Shown here piece by piece: positions 19,405-32,643 of a stretch of 64,000 nt of DNA. Source of the DNA: Petrolisthes cinctipes (lineage: Eukaryota > Arthropoda > Malacostraca > Decapoda > Porcellanidae); contig JAWQEG010000171.1 of NCBI GenBank assembly GCA_033782935.1, forward strand, positions 1-64,000, given 5' to 3'. The translations under genes and the position numbers were made by a program. Below the pieces are notes generated by a model. It saw nothing but the letters and a program-made list of their open reading frames with translations, made no database searches and had not been told where the DNA came from. How positions within the stretch are numbered: position 1 is the first letter of the stretch; the number at the start of each line of letters is the position of its first letter.

Positions 19405-20490
19405 ATTGACTGTAGCTGTGAGTGTGGGAACTGAGACTTACATGCGGTTGTGTTGTGTCCGAAGATAGCTCATGTATTTCACTCCATTTTGTTTGTGTAT
19501 TTTTGTCAAAAGGTCGAGAGTATCGTGGCCTGTTATGTTTTCTAGATTCGTATGCATCCCCCCCCCCTCTCGCAGGTGGGCGAGCGGAGATTGTCCGTTT
19601 TCATTTCTATTGACTTCCAATAGTTGTAGAAACGGGAATGTATGTGTGATGTGGGCTTAAGTCTGCGTTAACAGAACAGTTCGGAGATGCGCCTTTAACT
19701 CTGTTGTAACATGCTCACTTTTCTTTGTCGAGCCAACAGTATATAAGCGGGGTGTTAGGCCTGTGGGGTTTAGATACCAGTGGAGATTGGGATGACAAAC
19801 TAGTGTGTGTTGTGAGATTCGGGACGAGACACGCATAACGTATAATTGTATTTGTAGTTCTACATTGTTCTCACAGTGAAATAGGGTCACTCTCTCTTAT
19901 AAATTGATATTACTACTATTATTATATATATTTGTGCATTGATATTTTTATTATTACGTGTATGTTGTGATGCATTGATATTCCTTTATTATATATGCCA
20001 GTGAAGTGCTAACTAACCATTATTATTGAGTGATTAATTCTGTGCTTTAGTGTACCTAGTGCCTTGCGTTATTGAAGTGATGGTACAGTGGTAGTGATTT
20101 ATTGAGTGATTATTGCAAGTGCATTATGTAATCTGGGAACTTTGTCTCATATTCTGTCATAGTTGGGAATCCTGATTTAATTTAGTAATTCTTTCAGTGT
20201 TAATTGTTTGTCTTTGTTCATATTGTCAATATATTATAGAAAGTCAGAGTAGTTTCTCTATCACTTTTATTCATTGTATCCTTACCTGGGTATATGTTTG
20301 GACGGTCTCTTTGGGTCGTGTTATCATTCTTTAATACAGGCTGGGTTGTAGTTACAATTCATAACTTTAATAGTCAGATACCTGCTACCCAGTGCTACTT
20401 TATTCTGTTGATAACTAACGTCGGGGCAAGTCTAGCCTAGCGACTAGTACAGTACCGTATCTCTACCCTCCGTCGGTAACATCACGCACA
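19405..20490 (+). mobile_element. Possible LTR-like or promoter-bearing repeat
   Basis: A TATA-like TATATAAGCGGGG at 19739-19751 follows a mixed-composition block and is followed by GT-rich non-coding sequence. No paired LTR, primer-binding site or coding remnant is visible. This is a weak call based on layout only. Confidence 0.18.
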
Positions 20491-21080
20491 GGCCAGCCTG
20501 TCCGGCGGTCTACATGCATAAGCTGGCCCGTTCAAGCAAAACTGAGCGTGTGTGGGGAAAGCCTCTGCCCTGCACCCGTGCAGGTCACTGTGTAGTCTGT
20601 GTGAATCTGTGTCGGAACAGATTTTTTTAAGGCAGGCTCCGGTCGTTTGAGCGTGTGTGGGTACTTGAGGCAGTCAGAAGTGGAGAGGTAAATAATTTGT
20701 GTAGTTTATCACCATGACACCACTCTGGGATGGGCGTAGTGTCTGGTTGGAATTTACCGAAATTTATAAAGACAATTAATTGCAGCCATTGGAAGATAAA
20801 GATCAAAGAGTATTGAGGCTAACTATAGAACAATACACAACCCTATGTTTATGTAGGGTATTTTCCTATGTTTTGAAAGACTTTGACACTCGTTTCATTA
20901 GGAAATGCTTCATTATGGAGATAACTCTTTATACCTAATTAACTATACAAGAATCACGGTTTTGTTGGGGACTGGGATTTTGGTGGTGAAAAATACATAA
21001 GATAAAGTCTTATTTGTCTAAATTAGTGAATGACGGCATAAAAAATCCTTGTTCCGTGATTGACTGAAACTACCAATTTA
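20491..21080. other. No recognised feature
   Basis: GC-richer at 20480-20650 with CAGGCCAGCCTGTCC and GCGTGTGTGGG repeats (twice). No coding signal. Confidence 0.4.
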
Positions 21081-21082
21081 GG

Positions 21083-21320
21083 TAAATATTGAAGAATTGC
21101 TGTTATGGCGTACGGTTTTTCTACCTTCATTAGCCAGTTATTTAGACCATTCTAAGACACTTTTCTTTTATAGCATATTCAAATGGGGCATTTTGAAATT
21201 AGCCTGACCTAACCTAGAACACAGCGGACTACCGGGACCTAACCTGGGCAAATTACCGGGACCGAACCTGGGCAAAATACTTGGACCTAGCCGGATCTGG
21301 CAACACTGCAATTCTTTCAA
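21083..21320 (+). repeat. Dispersed repeat E, copy 1
   Basis: GACCATTCTAAGACACTTTTC, GACCTAACCTAGAACACAGC, ACTACCGGGACCTAACC and GGACCTAGCCGGATCTGG match the insertion at 22327-22594. Confidence 0.65.
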
Positions 21321-21601
21321 TAAATATCCAAATGTATTAATTACTCAGCGTGGTTGGTAATGTAATTACGTCAGATTACATAAATTTTCCTTTATTCATC
21401 ATTGGAAATATTATGAATACCGTATAAAATATTTCCTCGAGTGGTTAGAGAAGCATCCATAGCCCTCGCTCCAGAGTTTCCCTGATAGTGAGGTGACTTG
21501 AGGTCAAGACGTGAAACCGAATGAACTGAATCATGGGAGTGTATCGTGTGTGGGCAGTTGAGGCCACCAGACAGGTTGGTCTGTATGTGTAATGGGCCTC
21601 C

Positions 21602-21746
21602 TTAAGGGGAAATTCTCTTGTCAAATTGGAAGGCTACTGAATCTTGAAGCTAATCGGAAAACAGAGTTCCTCAATTGTTATAATAGGGGATCTGTTTGTA
21701 GGAATCTGAGATTTTCCAATTCACCAACAAAAGAATCTCCCCTTAA
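21602..21746. mobile_element. Family C MITE
   Basis: TTAAGGGGAAATTCTCTTGT to AAAGAATCTCCCCTTAA, exact TTAA at both ends. A few bases of the left subterminal repeat and the inner arm are deleted. Confidence 0.87.
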
Positions 21747-21891
21747 TTAAAGAAGGGTTGTGTAACGTAGCGAGGACCGAACGGCACCAATGACGTTGTA
21801 ATGTGTGTGTGGAAAGTACTGAACTATGGGAGTGAAATGACCAGTGTACCATTATATACCTAAACCCATGACGTGTACTGTGACCATTATG

Positions 21892-22105
21892 TACAGCCAC
21901 AGTGAAATAACCCCCGACACTTTGTTTCCATCATGCAAATAAATCGGTATCATATCAAAATATAATCATACGACAACACCTTACTTCAACTCAACCTATT
22001 TAATTATCTTTATGAGGTGGTGCAAAATCATACACGTGTTCTTTATTACTAAGATATTTACTACGATGGTAGGAAAGTGTTAGTGGATATTTGACTGTGG
22101 CTGTA
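21892..22105. mobile_element. TA-target MITE, family H, copy 3
   Basis: TACAGCCACAGTGAAATAAC to ATTTGACTGTGGCTGTA; inner TACGATGGTAGGAAAGTG. Confidence 0.85.
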
Positions 22106-22290
22106 GAGTGTGTTGTGTTATGGGGGTAATATAATTTTGGCACATTACCTTAACTTTACGCGTAGCATCCCTGTGATAAATGGAAAAAAAAAAATATATT
22201 GCATGAGATTCCTGTACTAAGTGTAAACAGCAGTGGAATTAGTACGCATGTCAACGGAACGTGAGTGTTATAGTTATGTTGTGTCCACAT

Positions 22291-22730
22291 TTAAGGGACC
22301 GAGTGATGTAGTCAGAAAATTGGAGGGTAAATTTACAGAAGTACTGAGTTCATCACTATAGTGTATATTTTAGTATCATTACCCACTATTTTGGACCATT
22401 CTAAGACACTTTTCATCTATGGTGTTGCTCTCGGAGATGCGCCGTTTTACAAACATAATTTGGAAATTAATGTGACCTAACCTAGATCACAGCAGACTAC
22501 CGGGATATAACCGGTGTAAACTATCATAAAGTGACAGGGGGAAATTTCCGGGACCTAGCCGGATGTGGTAACACAGAACTTGTGTAATAATAGGAATTGG
22601 AGGTATAGGAGTCCTTCAAATATTAGCACGAAACTCACAAACACCTATATGAAAGGAGGTTGTTTCGTGGTGTAGTCAGGAAGAATAATAAGGCACCACC
22701 AATTTTCATACACAATCACAGGGTCCTTAA
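22291..22730 (+). mobile_element. Family A MITE interrupted by repeat E
   Basis: TTAAGGGACCGAGTGATGTAG at 22291; resumes at 22595 with AATTGGAGG, inner arm TAGCACGAAAC, ATCACAGGGTCCTTAA. The right TTAA is shared with a family B copy. Confidence 0.85.
22327..22594 (+). mobile_element. Repeat E, copy 2, with 9-bp target duplication
   Basis: A 268-bp insertion inside the family A copy, flanked by AATTGGAGG on both sides (22318-22326, 22595-22603). Removing one repeat restores a normal family A sequence. Non-coding. Confidence 0.7.
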
Positions 22731-22882
22731 GGGGATAATATACTTGTGGTAAATTGGAGCACTTTTATTTCTCCATAGTATGCCAGGAAATTGGACCGGA
22801 GTAGCAAAATTAATGGTGGGATGTTGTTTGAAAGAATCAGTTGCTCCAAATTTGCCTCCAACACCGTATACTGTCCCCTTAA
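22727..22882 (-). mobile_element. Family B MITE
   Basis: TTAAGGGGATAATATACTTG to GTATACTGTCCCCTTAA; core TATGCCAGGAAATTGGACC and CAGTTGCTCC. Confidence 0.88.
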
Positions 22883-23336
22883 TGGTTTTATTTTAATGCC
22901 AGTCTATATATGTTTATCATATTTATTTGTATCTGGGTAGACTTGTATCCTGAACTAAGGGGTTTACGGCTGTATTCAACAACATCTATATAGTTGTTTA
23001 TTGGGATCGTCGGGAGGAATGCTTACCCACTCTATTAGGGAACACTTATCCACACACACGTACTATTACGGACAGTAATTTGTTTGCACTTAGGGGCGAC
23101 TCGTACAGTTTTATGAGCATTGTTTTCATGTACTCTATGATATTATTGGTATGATGATGTTTGCTGGTAATTAGAAGCTGCTTGTTAACTTATGTTTGTT
23201 TAAAACAAACATATGTTTAAGATAATTATAAAGCTCCTTGTTAGAGAAAAGCATTCATGTACCCTGTAAACACAGACAACTTTTGTCTATGAATATATTT
23301 GTGGAAGTAATATATTATGTTTATTGCAGGTGTAGC
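22883..23336. other. No recognised feature
   Basis: AT-rich non-coding sequence; a small inverse pair AACTTATGTTTGTTT/AAACAAACATATGTT lies at 23189-23217. Confidence 0.4.
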
Positions 23337-23495
23337 TTAAGAGAACCTGTGATGTAGTCTGAAAAATGTGTTCAGATAAAGGAGTCCTTCAATTATTGGC
23401 ACGAAACACAGACACAGACACGTACAGGGAAGGAGGTTGTTTGGTGCATGGTCAGGTGGAATCTGCAGGCTCCAATTCTCATACCCAATCCTTAA
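23337..23495 (+). mobile_element. Family A MITE
   Basis: TTAAGAGAACCTGTGATGTAG, inner arm GGCACGAAAC, right end AATCCTTAA. TTAA shared with the next family B copy. Confidence 0.85.
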
Positions 23496-23658
23496 GGTAA
23501 TATTATGCATTTATTTGTTTACATTGAAGTGCTCTGATTCCTCCTAAGTATAGCAGGAAACAAGAGGACGAGATTGACAAACCTGGTGTTGCTTGGAATA
23601 GTTAGAAGGAATCGGTTGCTCCAGATTTACTAACACTATACCTAGCCAACCTCCCTTT
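23492..23658 (-). mobile_element. Family B MITE, diverged
   Basis: TTAAGGTAATATTATGC, GATTCCTCCTAAGTATAGCA, GGAAACAAGAGGACG, CGGTTGCTCCAGATTTAC. Confidence 0.8.
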
Positions 23659-24320
23659 GAAATGACTATTAAGTACACACTGCCATTATTATTGTATTGG
23701 TTGGTTGAGCATTGTATGGATATGTGTATTGGTAGGGGGCCTCACTCTACTGAAGATTATATACTACACACACCTAGCTACCTACCTTACTAAACAGCAA
23801 GAGTTGGGTGAGCCTTTCAGTGTGCAGGCTGGTGTATGTTATTCCATTCCTCATTGGTGTGAGACAAAAAGGGGTTGATGGGCATGTATTGACTAATAAG
23901 TTGGAGAATGAGACTGTTGTATGAAAAGAAGTGATATATTTATTAATAATAATTATGTACAGTTGGCCAAAAAGGAATTGACAAAAAATACATTGAAAGT
24001 GGCAGGTGCACCCGTAGTAAACATCCCCAGTCATGTGTTTGAATCGGCCTGAACCCTACTTGGTGTGCCAAGAGAACTGTTACTGTACACCATAATATGT
24101 TATGAATGAATGGGTGTTACTGTGGCAAACTGTTGTTTTAGTATTGATATTATGTGTTTAGTTTAAGTTAATTATGTAATATAGCGGTGGGATTCATGTG
24201 GCAGCATGTCACACAGATAAAGGTGGTTAAGATGTTAATGTATTGCATGGTTTATTTATATGTTTGGACCGCATAGTTTCCAGAGTCGTACCAAATGTAA
24301 CCTTATTCCTCGGATTAAGG

Positions 24321-24426
24321 GCCGTAGACAAGAACGTATCGTCGGGTTCCGATGCGACGCTCATATATAATATAAGGGCGTCGTACCCTGAGCATCGGGA
24401 ACCGACGATATGTTCTTGTCTACGGT
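24321..24426. repeat. Long-stem foldback, 106 bp
   Basis: GCCGTAGACAAGAACGTATC and GATATGTTCTTGTCTACGGT pair; pairing continues through GTCGGGTTCCGATGC to a short AT loop. The stem is roughly 45 bp. No TTAA or TA family ends. Nothing recognised in 23660-24320 apart from TACAGTTGGCC at 23957 (T4-like). Confidence 0.7.
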
Positions 24427-25490
24427 CATTAGAGACAGCCGTCTCCTCCGTCATCCCATCCTCACTATCTCAGAGATGAAGTCAAGTTTGTTTCTCCCTC
24501 TACCTAGTTCTTCATTCCTTTTTTGTAGTTGTCGTGTGTGTGTAGAGGCTGGATGGCTTGGGCACTAACGCACTGTACTGCAACACTACATTCAAGGGTT
24601 CAAAGCTCTGATATCGCGAGAAGTTGTTAGAAGCCTGAGATGAAAGGTTCCCTTGCCACGAATCAGGCATTTTGTAACTGGAGTTGGAAATTGTTTATAC
24701 CATCTGGAAGCAAGATGTTACTGATGTATAAGGCCTACATTTTTGTAGTTTAATAATATCTAGGTATAATAGATTAGAAGGTGGTACAGTAAGATGAATA
24801 ATATAATATAAAGTTAAGCAATGAAAATTGTCAATACTATAATGGTTTCGGTTAGCATGATACAGAAGTTTGTTCAGTTGTGTGAGGCAGGCAAATGTTG
24901 TTATTGTGATCACTGTTTACAAACTATGATTATAGAAATGTTGTAAGTTTTCAATATTAAATTGCTAGCTGATGTAAAAAATAGTAGTAATCCAGTATTG
25001 ACTGTCTCGCGACCAAGTTCATCAGGCAATCATATTGTATCACTACAAACGCAGGGATGAAGGTGGAGCTGGCAGATTTCGCTACATTTAAATTAATGTT
25101 GTCGCAATTCCTTTTTTGGAAACTGTACATTACTATGACCCATCGATACACTGTGCAGCACTGATAGGGCCCCCCCGTTTATTTTTTTTTGGGGGGGGAC
25201 CCAGGCTGTCGTCAGGGGCTTTGCAGGAGTGTTTTTGTAATGTAGGATATGATTACATTGATATGGGCGAATAATGTTGTGTTGTAAATTGTTGGTAAAA
25301 TTTACCCCTTGATTGTTGAGCGGAGACTCTTTGATTTGACGTATTAAATAAAGGATGTGAAGAGAGTTATAAGGACGCTTGCTCATTCGTGTAGAGAAGT
25401 ATAACTAAGAAAGTGGTTTATAATGTTTTCACATTCTCATATGATGATATTGGTTTGAATAGTGAGTAGGTATTTACTGTGAATTGAAGA
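24427..25490. other. No recognised feature
   Basis: Short open frames only. A C/T run and a G run face each other at 25169-25199. Confidence 0.4.
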
Positions 25491-27379
25491 TGTCACCTGC
25501 TTCACCGAGACGCACAGTGTTCATGGACTCGAGAAATACGCACGTTTTCTACACCTAATAATCTCGAGTCTATGAACATCGCGTGCCTCGGTGAAGCAAG
25601 TGAGGCGACAGGACTTTTGCCGCCGACTGTACAGTCTACAGCATTTCCACCTGGACCACCCCCTCACTTGGCTAACGTAGCAACAGCGCTTCGCTTGTGT
25701 ATATACAAGACAACATTTCGAATCGGCAAAGCTTCATCTTCCGTATTCGGGTCGGAGATGGCTTGGTGGGTGGTGATGCAGAGAAGAGGAATCACATGTG
25801 CTAATGCAACATTACAGCCATTTTAATATATTTATTATCATATTACTAATGTGTTATCCCCCAAGTAATACAAAATGTATTTACATACATAAATATTTGT
25901 AGACAGACCTCGCTACAAAGTTGGATACCAAACATAGTTTATCTCATTACGGACAAGAAGCAACCTGCTCTTTCAGTGATATTGACACGGTAGCCAAACT
26001 AACAGTGATATATTTTGTTAATAGGTAATTAGGCGTTCAGTGACAGACCACAATATATACTGAAATGAAGAGACTGAAGCCAACTTAAATATCCATAGCT
26101 CCATGAGTCTGTAAAAAGTCGATAAATAAAACATGAGGTAATGATATGTATGAGTAAATCTTCATATATGAAGAAATATTAGTATTATTTAAGTTGGAGG
26201 CATAGTAGACCAGTGGTTGTCAACCTGGGTGCCATGGAGAAGGGGTCCATGGCAAGAATTTAGGGGGGGAATGACGGGCTATCACAAATTATACAGTTCT
26301 TGCCATGGGAAAAAAAAAAACTTGCCTCACTCTGTCCTGGCACAAGACTTAAATAGTGTTCTATTCATCAACACTTGTTTCGTATGGAGCCAAGGGGTCG
26401 TGGTTGTCAGTATTATCGCTGGCAATCGAGCAACATGTGAAATGCAGGACGTATTTGAGTCCATTGTTATGTACTTTTCAGTCATTCGTGTTCCCAGCTT
26501 TTAATTCCCGTAATATTGTCACATGACTTCCCAACTGTTATGCTTTAAATTAGCCAGTCTAAAATTTACAACATTGTCTTTTTGAACAGTGTTGTTTTTC
26601 TTCCTCACGCATATAGCAATTATTATGGTAAACAGCGCTACACACTTGCGTTGCATCTTATTAAAATTAGGCACCGTCTTAACCTTGACGACCACCTGCC
26701 CGTCTGTGTCTGGTCAGACAAGCGGTAAGCCCATCATCAGGCGAACAGGTCGCTTGTGTTCGCGAGCACTGCTCGATCGTGTTGTATACATTCCTGCTGT
26801 ACTAAATCTGATGCTCTATTTATATGAATTCATACTGGCAGACGTAAAGTGAAATAATTATGAGGTGATAATTATTAAACAGATAATATAGAACGTGAGG
26901 GCTTTATACCAAACCTCATAATGTGTGTGTGTACTGAGAGGCAAGAGATAGAGATACGAGGTGCTAGAGTGAGTGTGTGTATAGTGAATAGCAAGAGAAA
27001 TTGTGTATTAATTTGGGGATAACACATTACTAATAAATATTAAAATGGCTGTAATGTTGCATTAGCACATGTGATTCCTCTTCTCTGCATCACCACCCAC
27101 CAAGCCATCTCCGACCCGAATACGGAAGATGAAGCTTTGCCGAATCGAAATGTTGTCTTGTATATACACAAGCGAAGCGCTGTTGCTACGTTAGCCAAGT
27201 GAGGGGGTGGTCCAGGTGGAAATGCTGTAGACTGTACAGTCGGCGGCAAAAGTCCTGTCGCGTCACCGAGACGCAGTGTTCGTGGGTATACGCATGTTTT
27301 GTACACCTAATAATGTTCAGTCTATGAACATTGCGCGCCTCGGTGAAGCAAGGGAGGCGACAGGACTTTTGCCGCCATA
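25491..27379. mobile_element. 1.9-kb element with near-identical 365-bp inverted arms
   Basis: The left arm (25491-25855) and right arm (27015-27379) are inverse. In one frame, 72 encoded residues of the two arms differ at a single position. Each outer tip is a T1 foldback (TCGGTGAAGCAAG, GGACTTTTGCCGCC). The 1.16-kb centre (25856-27014) has no transposase motif. A hAT-like CAGTGGTTGTCAACCTGGG lies at 26210. Confidence 0.82.
26209..26290 (+). mobile_element. hAT-like terminus
   Basis: CAGTGGTTGTCAACCTGGGT resembles the common hAT-type non-autonomous end CAGTGGTTCTCAACCTG (recalled). I did not find the inverse end, so the element is unbounded. Confidence 0.35.
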
Positions 27380-28013
27380 CATAGGAAAAAAAAATGGTGT
27401 CAGAGCAATGAGGCAAGTGATATGACTGCATTATCGTGTAGGCAAATATCCATATAGCTCCTTTGTTTGCAACTTATAATATTTGTTTATTTTTTAGATT
27501 GAATGATGGGATGGTAGTAACCGGTTTTTGGAGGAAACGAATGACTTCCTATGGTGTATTTGTGATGCAGTCAGCAACCATTGCATACACAGCTCTTGGC
27601 ACCATTCTACTGCTTGGTTTTATAAGGAGATTAGAAGAATGAGGGAAGCAGCTCAATGGGCAGTAACCACCAACTTGTAGATGAGCCTCCCTCCACCTGT
27701 CAAGTTTAGCAGCCTTGGGTGTTTGTAGTACTATGGTGCACAAAAGTCGTGTCCATTGGCCACCCACAGCAACATTTCGAAACACTTGGGAAAATGGTGT
27801 GGTCTGGCAACAGATGTGCCCTATGCTGCGTGGACATCAATAAGTGACTTAGCAAAATACAATATAATGTATTGAATTGTGTGGTATACAATAATGTGTA
27901 TGGGCCGTTGTGGATTTTATTTAGAATGGCTTCTCCTTCCAATAAAAAAAAATTCTCGTACAAAGTTTTCGATTAGCTTTTGAGAAGAGATGTATATATA
28001 CACAAGTTATTCA

Positions 28014-28118
28014 CTGGTTACTGTGGGGAATTGGATGGTGTTTGATTCCTCCAAAGTATGCTAATAGTACCATTAGTGGTGGGGGCTTCCCTTTGCTATT
28101 GTGACGAGGAATCAGCAA
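28014..28118. mobile_element. Family C MITE remnant
   Basis: GGGGAATTGGATGGT, GATTCCTCCAAAGTATGC, AATAGTACCATTAG, GAGGAATCAGCAA. Ends lost. Confidence 0.5.
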
Positions 28119-28287
28119 TAAATATGGCAATATTAAAACCTATGTTGGTGTTGCTAGCAATAAGAATACCATATTCGTGTAATATTGCAGTCAGTACTTG
28201 CTTATTAATACATTTTTATTGGGTGCATCACCAGTGGTAATCTGTTCTCGTTATCATCATCAATACCACATTTCCCACTTGTTGAAG

Positions 28288-28370
28288 GGGTAGGGAGGCT
28301 CTAGCGCCAGTCCCCTGACAGGCAAAGGGTCCAGTTCAGAGGCTAATTTAACAGTCAGTGTTAGTTTAAG
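28288..28370 (+). repeat. Dispersed repeat J, copy 2
   Basis: GGGAGGCTCTAG, CCCTGACAGGCAAAGGGTCC and CAGTCAGTGTTAG match 10010-10105. Confidence 0.5.
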
Positions 28371-28456
28371 GACCCTGTTTATATCAGATTAACAGTAATG
28401 TATTTACACACTGTTGCCCTGCATGTTTTCATCTCTATCAAAATTACATTATTATG

Positions 28457-29653
28457 TACTATTGCGGACAAAAGTTTCTTTCTACTCCGGGTGATAAGTC
28501 CTCACGACTGCTGCCCCTTTTCTGGCCGGCAGGTTGCTGTTGGCTCGAGAACTACACCGTGTAAACCACCAACCGAACAGTTGACTGTCTCGGATTCGGA
28601 TAGGAAGTAATTTACCCCCCCCCCCTCTCTCATTTGTATAGCATATACAGTAAATAAATGCATTAGATGATAGGTAATATCAGGTGCAAAACAAAATAAT
28701 GACTATTGCACAAGAAGATAACCCAGCACTACTATTTGTCAGAAATCACACGAAAGCTGAAATATTACTAGAATAAACTGAATCATACTTCATACTAGTG
28801 TGATTTTAAGCCCACAGAAGCATGCAGTAAAATGAAGAATGATATACCTCATTTAAAATGCAATGGGAGCAATGACCCTTTGAAAGTAATGTTGGCTGTG
28901 TTCACTATTATGGTATCTTTTCAAGGACTTGGTCTGTAGCATACGGCTGTCTCATGACCGGACCACTGCTCCATTCATGCACTTAGATTTTCTCCATATA
29001 ACCTGTAGTTCTATATTTGCAGCACCTATATGTAATATATCCATTTATATATGTTTTTATATTTACCTTTTAAGTCCGTCATGTTTCCACTAGTTAAAAG
29101 AAAGTAAATTATTTTTGTGTCCCTGACAGTCCATAGGACATCTTATTCACAAAAGCAAAATTCATTCTTTCTTAAGAAAATTTTTTTTTTTTTAACCGTT
29201 CATTCATGCTCCGAAATCAAAATAGTATATAATAGAATAGCAACACCAGTCACTGTTTTGAAATAAGCCTGAAACACTATGCGAGATCAGTAATGCAAGC
29301 ATACGAGTAAGTGCAAACTCTGATATGCCTAGTGAATACAGGCCCTGGCTATACGTGTAAAAGGAAAATGGTATATTAATGATACAGTCAGCGTTCAAGA
29401 TGTTAAATACTAGTACTGGCATTTTCTTCTTGTTCAGTTATTACTTGCTTTGCACCTGATATTACCTATCAACTAATGCATCTATTTATATGCTATACAT
29501 TTCCTATCCGAATCCGAGACAGTCAACTGTTCGGTTGCTGGTTTACGCGGTGGTGTAGTTCTCGAGCAAGCAGCAACCTGCCGGCCAGAAATGGGCCAGC
29601 AGTCGTGTGGACTTATCACCCGGAGTAGAAAGAAACTTTTGTCCGCAATAGTA
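28457..29653. mobile_element. 1.2-kb TA-target element with about 240-bp inverted arms
   Basis: Ends TACTATTGCGGACAAAAGTT and AACTTTTGTCCGCAATAGTA; TA at both sides. Arms run to about 28712 and from about 29425, with a homopolymer difference near 28617. A shorter relative lies at 35785-36005. The centre holds family F copy 2. No transposase frame. Confidence 0.82.
29141..29346. mobile_element. Dispersed MITE F, copy 2
   Basis: TTATTCACAAAAGCAAAATTC, TTCATTCATGCTCCGAAATC, CCTGAAACACTATGCGAG, then CTAGTGAATACAGGCCC. The outer ends are inverse. Confidence 0.7.
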
Positions 29654-31580
<1,927 letters not shown>

Positions 31581-31796
31581 TACAGTCGGCAGCATTAATT
31601 CGCGTCCATCTCATGTACTTAGTATTGCTAACATGACCAGATAGTTGCATTCTGAACCAGTTTTTATTCCAACATCATACGTAATTTACCATATGAGAAC
31701 TATATCTGTCATCTCTGCATTCAAATTGTATTACAACATCACTTTACCTAATACATACACACGTGGAGATGAAGCGAACTTATGCTGCCGACTGTA
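31581..31796. mobile_element. 216-bp TA-target MITE
   Basis: TACAGTCGGCAGCATTAATT and AACTTATGCTGCCGACTGTA; subterminal CGCGTCCATCTCATGT and the inverse-like ACGTGGAGATGAAGCG. Confidence 0.78.
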
Positions 31797-32224
31797 CTTT
31801 AGACGTCTCTCAGTGTACCAGTTTCCCTCTCCACTAATAGCTGAAACACAAACACTCCATAAATACTTAACATCATTAACAAGTGCATGAATTAATTATT
31901 GACAAATACACTTCATAACGAATTCCTGCTTTTTTTTTTTTTTTCTCAACCTCGGCACTGTAGGCTGTTAGAAGTCCGTTCGTTAACTCTTGCGGGGCAC
32001 AGAGATTTTTGGTTGTCGCACTAGATGAGACAGTGGAGCTTCGTAGTCATGTTGGTAGATTCTCTTGTGCCCCACTAGATGAGGACACCTTTTATACACG
32101 TCACTATCAGGAGAGGGCAGCTACATCGTCACTCACAGCATCTTGGAATATGGTCGGGGCATCTTCTATGTTGTGAGTTGACGACGATGTAGCCAGGATA
32201 CTTGACGGACAGAAACAACTATCA
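31797..32224. other. No gene recognised
   Basis: A T run (31930-31944) and two GCACTAGATGAGACAGTGG or CCCACTAGATGAGG motifs about 60 bp apart, also echoed near 6866. Confidence 0.35.
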
Positions 32225-32345
32225 GATCACATCGGATAAATAAAATAAACAGACCTTTTGACGTGGATTCGAACCTGGGGCCTAAGAAGTCTGCATTCCG
32301 TCCAAACCATTGTACAAGGACTTGAGCCATCGCCTTAGGACTTCG
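32225..32345 (-). mobile_element. tRNA-derived SINE head, decayed
   Basis: On the - strand: box-A-like region TACAATGGTTTGGACGG, anticodon region ATGCAGACTTCTTAG, box B GGTTCGAATCC, then an AT-rich tail. tRNA folding is lost, so it is a SINE remnant rather than a gene. The tRNA of origin is uncertain. Confidence 0.5.
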
Positions 32346-32509
32346 TTTGTAAATGGAGTCCACTTCTCTCATAACTCATACAAACCAAAGGAAAATAAAA
32401 AAAAAAAAAAAAAAAACTGGCCTTCACCTCCCCAACACACATTCCTTCAAGTCGTCGCTGGTTGGAATATGATTGAAACTTCATATTTAAACCAGCGATG
32501 ATGTTGTGG

Positions 32510-32643
32510 TCCGAGATTTGAAAGTAAACGAGTCCTTCAAATATTGCCACGAAACACCACCTATATGAAAGGAGCTTGTTTCGTGGCATAGTCAGGAGGA
32601 ATCAGAAGCCACCAATTCACATATATGATCACAGGGTCGTTAA
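32510..32643 (+). mobile_element. Family A MITE, left end lost
   Basis: AACGAGTCCTTCAAATATTGC, CACGAAACACCACC, CTTGTTTCGTGGCATAGTC, ATGATCACAGGGTCGTTAA. Preceded by a poly-A run (32393-32416). Confidence 0.82.

Noticed and set aside
25572..27306. Two matching 84- and 88-codon frames as a duplicated gene
   Set aside because: They lie in the two inverted arms of a DNA element and share no recognisable domain; similarity reflects the arms.
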